Positions 33,201 through 45,200 of a stretch of DNA of 64,000 nucleotides are shown in pieces. The position numbers and the translations under genes were made by a program. Below the pieces are notes generated by a model, which ran no database searches, had not been told where the DNA came from, and was given only the letters and a program-made list of their open reading frames with translations. The stretch covers positions 24,231,505 to 24,295,504 of the forward strand of contig CM055274.1 in the NCBI GenBank assembly GCA_029237695.1, given 5' to 3'. The first letter of the stretch is position 1, and each line of letters begins with the position of its first letter. The DNA comes from Conchocele bisecta (lineage: Eukaryota; Mollusca; Bivalvia; Lucinida; Thyasiridae).

Positions 33201-36200
33201 AACAATATAGATCATTATCAGGCTGCAGGAATGTGCTATTTGATGATGTGCTACACTGGTCACAAAATAAATCTGCCCCATTACTCCAGTCACAGCCACA
33301 TATTATATGCAAACATTTCTGCCATCATTATAAGGTGATGGTTCTTCAGGATATGTTGGTAAGCCACCATGTTATATGTAAATGATGATGATACATACCT
33401 GCCCATGTTTGCCAAGGCAGTTGACATACGTGACTGTGACTGGAGAAATGGGGCATGTGGGATTTGTGACCATTATGGCTCCTGATCATATAGCACACCC
33501 CTGTAGGCTGACAATGATCGATATTGCTTGTAAAGGTGTATCATTGATTGAATGGCAAACAGTGCAAATCCTAATCAGACTGTACGCACACTGGTCACAA
33601 AATCTATAAGCCCCATTTTGCCAGTCACAGCCACGCATTTGTTCCATATTAGGGCCCGGCCGCCACACTGAAACAAGAGGTAAAGACGGGCAGCATGCAC
33701 CTGAAGGATCGTCTCAGTATCGAGCTGCAGCCAGACCTGCGCCGTGGTGCCATCCGATATGGCAATGAATACTTCCATGCTAAGGTACATGTGATCACTG
33801 GCGCCATGACAAGAAGTATGCATAGCAACAAATATGCATAGTAACAAAATATTTAATGTTGTTTTAATTTTTTGTAAGTGAAAAACATATTTTTGTTTAA
33901 GTACATGACTCCAAATCTATTTAAGCGCCTGTAACGCATGTCTACTCATTTTGTTCAACACATGTCGTGTCATTTACTCATTGTGACACATTTAAACCAA
34001 CAAAAACATTGTTTTCAAATTAAAAAAAAAATGATGTGAAAACGATATGCAAACGTTTGTTTGTGTAACCAGGAACAAATCGGAGATGCATAGCATGGTT
34101 TTTGATCGTTGGTTTCAGATGATGGACCTGCCATGTATCATTGAATGCCAGAAGACTGTTGACAGGAAGACTTTCTATAAAACAAGCGATATCTCACAGG
34201 TAATATCACAGATTTCTCTAGTTGCTATAAATGTTTGTATAGTGTAATAATAATGTTAAACACTATCATATTAACCCTTCCAACACCAGAGGCCTGTATA
34301 GTGGTATTGGCAAAAAGTGTACGTGACGAGCCGTCTCATCAGGATCTCCACTGTTTGCAACTTATTTTCATATTTTTTTAGGAAATAAATGGAGTACAAT
34401 GTGTAGTCTGAAAATCATTTTATGATGACTTGATTGGTCGGAAAATTAGCATATCACAATCCATTCCAGACAGTGCTATTTTACGTTTGCTCCAACATTT
34501 GTTCAAATAATTTCTGCAATTCTTAGTAGCTAAAATGCCAATTTTGTGAAAAAGTTGTAGCCAAATGGCTAAGAGCCACTGGTTAGGAATATATTATCCT
34601 TTTCAGTTTCACTATATGTATTATGCTACAACAAATCTGCAATAGTACATGTAGTTTGGGGTATAACTGTCCAGCTTGTGTGTCTGATGATATCCCGGTT
34701 TTATGAGACTTCATTGTAGTTGGATGTCAATTAGGCAAAGAAATATTTTGACGTTTACATGGACCAAAAGTCATGTTCAACAGTGCTAAAACAGAGTGCA
34801 TCATTTCGCTTTTTTGTGAACACATATTTTTTGTAATACAATACATTCTGGAGCAGCACCCATTAAGAAACAGTTACCATGGTTACCACAATTAATATAT
34901 CACAATTTGATAAGCTGTTTAGCATTTTAACTCAAGTTTTCTGGCTGTCTTGAGATTAAAGTCTCACACCGTCCGCAAATGTGGTTACCCTTTCAACACT
35001 ACATCCCTCTATAGTGGTTTCTGGAAACAGTGTATATGCAGATGAACCCCCTTTTCATCACTTGTGTAGTCTCAAAATCATTTTGTGACGATTGGATTGA
35101 ACGGCAAATTAAGTCCATTCCAGTTACTGAGGGGCGAAAGGGTCAAAATATAAATCTACAATTCATGGCATCAAAATTGGTCATATATTTACTGAGAAAA
35201 TGTTGTTCAAAGCTGACCTAAAAAGCCTGTGCTCATGGCATACATTATCCATTCTCAGGGATTGTTTTCCCCCGAAAATTGTATATTTTTATCGCCAATT
35301 GCGAAAGTGGCGATCGCCAGCGGAATCCCTGCATTCTGGGCCTAGAAGTCTGGTGTATGTGATGTTAAATACCCACCATACATCTACCTATAGATGTTGA
35401 TAACGACCACAGAAGAGGACCTGCTGATTGACGAGAATGAAAGTCCGAAGAAAAAAGAAAAGGACCGAAAAAACCAATGGAACCATGGCAGTAAGTCTGA
35501 AACATAGAAAGCACAGTTTTACAGAGCTCCAGATAAGGTGCGTATTGGCGTAATTTACGCACTTATTTTAGCAGAATACGCATTGCTTATCAAAAGTGGG
35601 AGTACAAAATACTAGTAGCTATGTGAAAATATGCATTGATTTTCAAATTGAATAGTGTAAATACTGTAACAAGGCTGAAAACATTTACTTAGTCGAGCTG
35701 CAAAAAGCAAACAGTTGCAGCTCAAATAAGTAATTTTTTTAATTTGTTTATCATGTTTTCCCTATTTAATAGAGCAGAAAATCAATATTAAATTTGTAAA
35801 ATACGCATTGAATTTGAAATATTGGGGTACAATACTCTTTAGATACAAAACTTATCTGGAGTTCTGGTTTTAGTCTCAAAAGTAAGACGACAGATACTGA
35901 GTTCACCATTCCAATTTCTAATATGAGACGTGCCATGTGATTTTGTACCTGCAGTAAGAACATGTGCGATATTTCATGAACAAATGTTTACGATATTTTC
36001 TGTGAACGATGTCGAAATTTTCATAGCAAATGTGGAATTCTGTTTTGCATTTGCTATGACAATTTTGTTGCATTTCGACGTCATTTACAGAAAATATCAT
36101 AGTTTCTGTAAATGTATGACAAACACTATAGATCCGGAGGAGGCGGCCCGTTATGATCCAGCTCATTAGGATCTACAGTGTTTGCACACGAGACACGCCA

Positions 36201-39200
36201 TAATGGCGTGTCTCGTGTGCAAACACTGTAGATCCTAATGAGCCGGCTCGTAGCGAGCCGCCTTCTCCGGATCTATGGTGTTTGTCATTATTAAACAAAA
36301 ATACCCCTTTTATGATGATGGATGTTTCCAACAATTAGCTTGGAACAGTCCATGTGAGATGTGTGACTAAGACTGGAGAAATGAGATTATAGGTTTTGCG
36401 ACCAGTGCAGTTCCAGATCAACCTGTGCATACACACAGTCTGATCAGGATCTGCACTGTTTGTCATTCAAACAATGAAACACCTGTCGTGTTTCTAACTG
36501 GCAATATATCAGTCTACGGGAGTGTGTTATTTCATCAGGAGCTACATTGGTCACAAATCTCATAAGCCCCATTTCTCCAATAACAGCCACATATGTGGTT
36601 GCTGAATGGACATAAAACCGAATCCATCCATCAATCAACCACATTTACCAATAAATAATTCCAGCACAAAAATATTTACACAATTCCCTAACATTTGATT
36701 GGCCCGTAGCAAGTCTCTGTCCAAAATTTATATCCCAGTAAACTCCCACGCCGAACTACTTTCTACAGGTGCGCTGTCAGTGCTGTCGATGTAAACAAAT
36801 GGCTGTCGTCTGTCAAAATAAACACATTTTCTTGATGAATTTATTTCAAATGCTGGAATTATAAGGAATGAATGGCCTTTTTGTGGAATTTATCGGGGAT
36901 ATAAACTTGGAAAATTCGCGGGAATACTGGACGAGGCCTTCCGGCCTTCGTCCAGTATTCCCACGACTTTTCCAAGTTTATACCCCGATTTACGCATTTA
37001 CCAATCAATCATTTATCTCAGTTACTCCACCATTGAAGAACGTCAGAAGGAGACGGTTCAGGAAGACATTGAAAAAAAAGGTGAGATATGCATACCTTTC
37101 CAACCATTATAAAAGTAGTAAGATTATTACTAATCCTCCTGCTTTTAGGAGGGGGCCAAGTGATTCTGGTGTGGCAATGACCTGGCATCAGATCAGGATT
37201 ATTCTGATTTCATGGTAGTTTTTAGCTCGACTATTCAAAGAATAAGTAGAGCTTATGTTGTCACCCTGACGTCGGTGTCGGCGTCACCGTCACGCCTTGG
37301 TTAATGTTTTTAGTCAACCTTGTATATGGAATACTACTGGCCCTACACCCACCATACTTGCACAACTTCATCACGTCGGTGTCGGCGTCGGCGTCACCGT
37401 CACGCCTTGGTTAAGGTTTTTAGTCAACCTTGTATATGGAATACTACTGGCCCTACACCCACCATACTTGCACAACTTCATCTCCTAGTGATGTACATCA
37501 ATAACCCCTGATCTATATTTGACCTTGACCTACATTTCCTCTTGAATTACTTAGTTAATTCCCCTTGGTTAAGGTTTTTAGTCAACCTTGGTTAAGGTTT
37601 TTAGTCAAGCTTGTACATGGAATACTATTGTGCATACAGACACCATACTTGGACAACCTTTTCTCATAGTGATGTACATCAATAACCCCTGATCTATATT
37701 TTACCTTGACCTACATTTCCTCTTGAATTACTTACTTAATTCCCCTTGGTTAAAGTTTTTAGTCAACCTTGGTTAAGGTTTTTAGTCAAGCTTGTACATG
37801 GAATACTAGTGTGCATACAGACACCATACTTGGACAACCTTTTCTCAAAGGGATGTACATCAATAACCCCTGATCTATATTTGACATTGACCTACATTTC
37901 CTCTTGAATTACTTAGTTAATTCCCCTTGGTTAAGGTTTTTAGTCAAGCTTGTATATGGAATACTCCTGGCCCTACACCCACCATACTTGGACAACTTTA
38001 TCTCCTAGTGATGTACATCAACAACCCCTGACCTATATTTGACCTTGACCTACATTTAACCTTGAATTACATAGTTAATTCCCCTTGGTTAACGTTTTTA
38101 GTCAACCTTGGTTAAGGTTTTTAGTCAAGCTTGTACATGGAATACTAGTGTGCATACATACACCATACTTGGACAACCTTTTCTCATAGGGATGTACATC
38201 AATAACCCCTGATCTATATTTGACCTTGACCTACATTTCCTCTTCAATTACTTAGTTAATTCCCCTTGTTTTAAGGTTTTTAGTCTAGCTTTGTATGGAA
38301 TATTCCTGGCCCTACACCCACCATACTTGGACAACTTCATCTCCTAGTGATGTACATTCAACAACCACTGACCGATATTTTTACCTTGAACCTACATTTA
38401 ACTTTGATAATTACTTAGTTAATTCCCCTTGGTTAACGTTTTTAGTCAAGCTTTTGTACATGGAATACTATTGTGCATACTAACACCATACTTGGACAAC
38501 CTTTTCTCATAGTGATGTACATCAATAACCTCTGATCTATATTTGACCTTGACCTACATTTCCTCTTGAATTACTTACTTAATTCTCCTTGGTTAAGGTT
38601 TTTAGTCAAGCTTGTAGATGCAATACTCCTGGCCCTACACCAACCATACTTGGACAACTTCATCTCCTAGTGATGTACATCAATAATCCCTGACCTATAT
38701 TTGACCTTGACCTACTTTTATCCTTGGATTACTTTCTTATTTCCCCTTAGTTAAGGTTTTTAGTCAAGCTTGTATATGGAATATTCCTGGGCCTACAGCA
38801 ACCATACTTGGAAAACTTCATCTCCTAGTGATGTACATCAATAACCCCTGACCTATATCTGACATTGACCTACATTTAACTTTGAATTACTTACTTAATT
38901 TCCCTTCGTTAAGGTTTTTAGTCAACCTTGGTTTAGGTTTTTATGCAGGCCGCGGCCACATTGACCTACATTTAACCTTGAATTACTTACTTAATTTCCC
39001 TTGGTAATGTTTTTAGCTCGACTATTCGAAGAATAAGTAGAGCTTATGTTGTCACCCCGGCGTCAGCGTCACCGTCACGCCTTGGTTAAGGTTTTTAGTC
39101 AAGCTTGTATATGGAATACTACTGGCCCTACACCCACCATACATGGACAACTTCATCTCCTAGTGATGTACATCAATAACCCCTGATCTATATTTGACCT

Positions 39201-42200
39201 TGACCTGCATTTCCTCTTGAATTACTTGGTTAATTCCCCTTGGTTAAGGTTTTTAGTCAACCTTGGTTAAGGTTTTTAGTCAAGCTTGTATATGCATACT
39301 ACTGCTACACCCTACCATACTTGGACAACTTCATCTCCTAGTGATGCACATCAATAACCCCTCATCTATATTTGACCTTAACCTACATTTTCTCTTGAAT
39401 TACTTACTTAATTCCCCTTGGTTAAGGTTTTTAGTCAACCTTGGTTAATGTTTTTTTTCAAGCTTGTACATTCAATACTATTGTGCATCCAGACACCATA
39501 CTTCGACAACCTTTTCTCATAGGTATGTACATCAATAACCCCTGATCTATATTTGACCTTGACCTGCATTTCCTCTTCAATTACTTACTTAATTCATTTT
39601 GGTTAAGGTTTTTAGTCAACCTTCTATATGGATTACTACTGGCGCTACACCCACCGTACTTGGACAACTTCATCTCCTAGTGATGTACATCAACAACCCC
39701 TGATCTATATTTGACCTTGATCTACATTTCCTCTTGAATTACTTACTTAATTCCCCTTGGTTAACGTTTTTAGTCAAGCTTGTAGATGGAATACTCCTAG
39801 CCAACCATACTTGGACAACTTCATCTACTAGTGATGTACATCAACAACCCCTGACCTATATTTGACATTGACCTACATTTCCTCTTCAATTACTTACTTA
39901 ATTCATTTTGGTTAAGGTTTTTAGTCAACCTTCTATATGGAATACTACTGGCCCTACACCCACCGTACTTGGACAACTTCATCTCCTAGTGATGTACATC
40001 AACAACCCCTGATCTATATTTGACCTTGACCTACATTTCCTCTTGAATTACTTACTTAATTCCCCTTGGTTAACGTTTTTAGTCAAGCGTGTAGATGGAA
40101 TACTCATGGGCCTACACCAACCATACTTGGACAAATTCATCTCCTAGTGATGTACATCAATAATCCCTGACCTATATTTGACCTAGACCTACTTTTAACC
40201 TTGAATTACTTAGTTATTTCCCCTTGGGTAAGGTTTTTAGTCAAGCTTTTATATGGAATACTCCTGGCCCTACACCAACCATACTTCGACAACTCATCTC
40301 CTAGTGATGTACATCAACAACCTCTGACCTATATTTGACCTTGATCTACATTTAACCTTGAATTACTTAGTTAATTCCCCTTGGTTAAAGTTTTTACTCG
40401 ACCTTGGTTAAGCTTTTTACTCAAGCTTGTACATGGAATACTATTGTGCATACAGACAACATACTTGGACAACCTTTTGTCATAGTGATGTACATCAATA
40501 ACCCCTGATCTATATTTGACCTTGACCTACATTTCCTCTTGAATTACTTACTTAATTCTCTTTGGTTAATGTTTTTAGTCAAGTGTGTAGATGGAATACT
40601 CATGGGCCTACACCAACCATACTTGGACAACTTCATCTCCCAGTGATGTACATCAATAATCCCTGACCTATATTTGACCTTGACCTACATTTAACCTTAA
40701 ATGACTTACTTAATTCCCCTTGGTTAAGGTTTTTGTCGCGCCCGCTTGCGGAAAGCGCGATATAGTTGGGGCTTTGGCGTACGTACATACGTGTGTCCGG
40801 TTAAAGTTTTTGGTTAAGTTGTTTGGTTAAGTTTTTTGGTTAGTTTTTGGTTAAAGTTTTTCGTTATACTATATCTCTGCAACTGCTTTGCCCATTACCT
40901 TGAAACTTCACATGGGTGTTTATCATCGTCTATATTTTCATTCTACCCCTCTCCCGTGCGGCCCCTGTGCCCAATGTCAAGGTCAAATTACTTTGAAGTT
41001 TTTGGTTAAGTTTTTTTGTTTAAAGTTTTTGGTTAAGTTATTTGGTTAAGTTTTTTGGTTAAAGTTTTTCGTTATACTATATCTCTGCAACTGCTTTGCC
41101 CGTTACCTTGAAAACTTCACATGGGTGTTTATCATCATCTATATTTTCATTCTAGCCCCCTCCCGTGCGGCCCCTGTGCCCAATGTCAAGGTCAAATTAC
41201 TTTGAAGTTTTTGGTTAAGTTTTTTGGTTAAAGTTTTTGGTTAAGTTTTTTGGTTAAACATTTTCGTTATACTATATCTCTGCAACTGCTTTGGCCCATT
41301 ACCTTGAAAACTTCACATGGGTGTTTATCATCATCTATATTTTCATTCTACCCCCCTCCCGTGCGGCCCCTGTGCCCAATGTCAAGGTCAAATTACTTTC
41401 AAGTTTTTGGTTAAGTTTTTTGGTTAAAGTTTTTGGTTAAAGTTTTTGGTTAAAGTTTTTGGTTAAGTTGGTTAAGTTTTTTGGTTAAAGTTTTTCGTTA
41501 TACTATATCTCTGCAACTGCTTTGCCCATTACCTTGAAACTTCATATGGGTGTTTATCATCATCTATATTTTCATTCTACCCCCCTCCCGTGCGGCCCCT
41601 GTGCCAATGTCAAGGTCAAATTACTTTGAAGTTTTTGGTTAAGTTTTTTGGTTAAAGTTTTTGGTTAAGTTTTTGTCGCGCCCGCTTGCGGAAAGCGCGA
41701 TATAGTCGGCACTTTGGCGTACGTACGTACATACGTGTGTCCGGTTAAAGTTTTTGGTTAAGTTTTTTGGTTAAGTTTTTTGGTTAAAGTTTTTGGTTGA
41801 GTTCTTTGGTTAAAGTTTTTGGTTAAGTTTTTTGGTTAAGTTTTTTGGTTAAAGTTTTTTGTTATACTATATCTCTGCAACTGCTTTGCTCATTACCTTG
41901 AAACTTCACATGGGTGTTTATCATCATCTATATTTTCATTCTACCCCCCTCCCGTGTGGCCCCTGTGCCCAATGTCAAGGTCAAATTACTTTGAATTTTT
42001 GGTTAAGTTTTTTGGTTAAAGTTTTTTGTTATACTATATCTCTGCAACTGCTTTGCCCATTACCTTGAAACTTCACATGGGTGTTTATCATCATTTTTAT
42101 TTTCATTCTACCCCCTTCCCGTGCTGCCCCTGTGCCCAATGTCAAGGTCAAATTACTTTGAAGTTTTTAGTTAAGTTTTTTGGTTAAAGTTTTTGGTTAA

Positions 42201-45200
42201 GTTTTTTGGTTAAGTTTTTTGGTTAATGTTTTTGGTTAAAGTTTTTCGTTATACTATATCTCTGCAACTGCTTTGCCCATTACCTTGACACTTCACATGG
42301 GTGTTTATCATCATCTATATTTTCATTCTACCCCCCTTCCGTGCGGCCCCTGTGCTCAATGTCAAGGTGAAATTACTTTGAAGTTTTTGGTTAAGTTGTT
42401 TGGTTAAGTTTTTTGGTTAAAGTTTTTGGTTAAGTTCTTTGGTTAAAGTTTTTTGTTAAGTTTTTTGGTTAAGTTTTTTGGTTAAAGTTTTTCGTTATAC
42501 TATATCTCTGCAACTGCTTTGCCCATTACCTTGAAACTTCACATGGGTGTTTATCATCATCATCTATATTTTCATTCTACCCCCCTCCCGTGCGGCCCCT
42601 GTGCCCAATGTCAAGGTCAAATTACTTTGAAGTTTTTGGTTATGTTTTTGTCGCGCCCGCTTGCGGAAAGCGCGATATAGTCGGCACTTTGGCGTACGTA
42701 CGTACGTACGTGTGTCCGATTAAAGTTATTTGGTTAAGTTGTTTGGTTAAGTTGTTTGGTTAAAGTTTTTTGGTTAAAGTTTTTGGTTAAGTTCTTTGGT
42801 TAAAGTTTTTGGTTAAGTTTTTTGGTTAAGTTTTTTGGTTAAAGTTTTTGGTTAAAGTTTTTCGTTATACTATATCTCTGCAACTGCTTTGCCCATTACC
42901 TTGAAACTTCACATGGGTGTTTATCTTCATCTATATTTTCATTCTACCCCCTTCCTGTGCGGCCCCTGTGCCCAATGTCAAGGTCAAATTACTTTGAAGT
43001 TTTTGGTTAAGTTTTTTGGTTAAAGTTTTTGGTTGAGTTTTTTGGTTAAAGTTTTTTGTTATACTATATCTCTGCAACTGCTTTGCCCATTACCTTGAAA
43101 CTTCATATGGGTGTTTATCATCATCTATATTTTCATTCTACCCCCCCCCCCTCCCGTGCGGCCCCTGTGCCCAATGTCAAGGTCAAATTACTTTGAAGTT
43201 TTTGGTTAAGTTCTTTGGTTAAGTTTTTCGTTATACTATTTCTTTTTTTTTAGTGTCCATGCCTCGCCACAAGGCGCGACATGCAGGCCGCGGCCATCTA
43301 GTTTGGTTAAAGTTTTTCGTTATACTATATCTCTGCAACTGCTTTCCCCATTACCTTGAAAACTTCACATGGGTGTTTATCATCCTCTATATTTTCATTC
43401 TACCCCCCTCCCGTGCGGCCCCTGTGCCCAATGTCAAGGTCAAATTACTTTGAAGTTTTTGGTTAAGTTTTTTGGTTAAAAGTTTTTGGTTAAGTTTTTT
43501 GGTTATGTTTTTTGGTTAAAAGTTTTTGGTTAAGTTTTTGGTTAAATTTTTTCGTTATACTATATCTCTGTAACTGCTTTGCCCATTACCTTGAAACTTC
43601 ACATGGGTGTTTATCGTCATCTATATTTTCATTCTACCCCCCTCCCGTGCGGCCCCTGTGCCCAATGTCAAGGTCAAATTACTTTGAAGTTTTTGGTTAA
43701 AGTTTTTTTCGCGCCCTCTTGCGGAAAGCGCGATATACTTTAACCGGACACACGTACGTATGTACATATGTACGTACGTACGTGTGTCCGGTTAAAGTTT
43801 TTGCTTAAGTTTTTTGGTTATATCTTTTTTGTTAGTGTCCATGCCTCGCCACAAGGCGCAACATGCAGGCCGCGGCCATCTAGTTACTCAACCTTGGTTA
43901 AGGTTTTTAGTCAAGCTTGTAGATGGAATACTATTGTGCATACAGACACCATACTTGGATAACTTTTTCTCATAGGGATGTACATCAATAACCCCTGACC
44001 TTTATTTTACCTTCACCTACATTTAACCTTCAATTACTTGGTTAATGTTTATAGTCAAGCTTGTATATGGAATACTTCTGGGCCTACATCAACCATACTT
44101 GGACAACTTCATCTCCTAATGGTGTACATCAATAATCCCTGACCTATATTTGACCTTGACCTACTTTTATCCTTGGATTACTTAGTTATCTCCCCTTGGT
44201 TACTGTTTTTAGTCAAGCTTGTATATGGAATACTCCTGGGCCTACAGCAACCATACTTGGAAAACTTTATCTCCTAGTGACGTACATCAATAATCCCTTG
44301 GTTAATGTTTTTAGTCAACCTTGGTTAAGTTTTTATGCAGGCCGCAGCCACCTTCTTTGTCAAGCTATGTGTACATCGACAACCCTCGTAGTCGAGCGAT
44401 GCTGTTCTCCTACAGCTCTTGTTAGTCAACCTTGGTTAAGGTTTTTATGCAGGCCGCGGCCACCTTGTTTGTCAAGCTATGTGTACATCGACAACCCTCG
44501 TAGTCGAGCTATGCTGTTCTCCTACAGCTCTTGTTATACGACCGTTTTAAAAAAAATGGTACGTATTATGTTTTACCTCGGGGCGGGACGGGACGGTGGC
44601 GGACAGAAAAACTGCTTAGTTTGTGTACACAGCTCCTCTGAAACCGTTCAGTCAATCGATCTGAAACTATACATACGTCTTCTACACATATTGAAGATGT
44701 GCACCTTGGTGTTTTTATGCCGAAAACATATTTTTAAAAAAAATATTACCTTTTTAACTTAATAGCCATTTTTTCTACATTTTTATATTCAATTCTATAT
44801 AGGGTACATAGTTGTGTACACAACTCATCTGAAACCGTTCAGTGAATTGATCTTAAACTATACACACGTTTTCTACACATATTGAAGATGTGCGTCTTTG
44901 TGTTTTTATGCCGAAAAAATATTTTTTAACAAAAATATCACCTTTTTAACTTTAATAGCCATTGTTTCTACATTTTTCTATTCACTTCTATATATGGTAC
45001 AGAGTTTGTGTACACAAGTCCTCTGAAACCGTTCACTCAATCGATCTGACACTATTCACACGTCTTCTACGCATATTGAAGATGTGCATCGTGCTTGCTT
45101 GTATGCCGAAAAAAATATTTGTTAACAAAAATATCACGTATTACAGTCGTTTCTGTCAAAATGTTCCGGGTTTATACGTGTACAAAGTGTTGTGCGTTGC

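Larger units (their letters stand above)
30230..33652 (+). other. TAF7 intron 1 (3.4 kb)
   Basis: Contains a GC-rich inverted-repeat element (30473-32648) with further palindromes and a 30-bp minisatellite, a coding-like - strand stretch (32640-32815), and two GTGGCTGTGAC MITEs (33064 and 33429). The second ends 17 bases before exon 2. Confidence 0.85.

Noticed and set aside
33575..33847. Antisense ORFs over 33.6-33.85 kb
   Set aside because: Shadows of TAF7 exon 2 and the adjoining MITE.
34073..34118. Longer TAF7 exon 3 using the 'gtaaccag' acceptor
   Set aside because: It would add 46 bases and break the frame with exon 2; the 'ggtttcag' acceptor at 34118 joins AAG to ATG in phase and matches the family.
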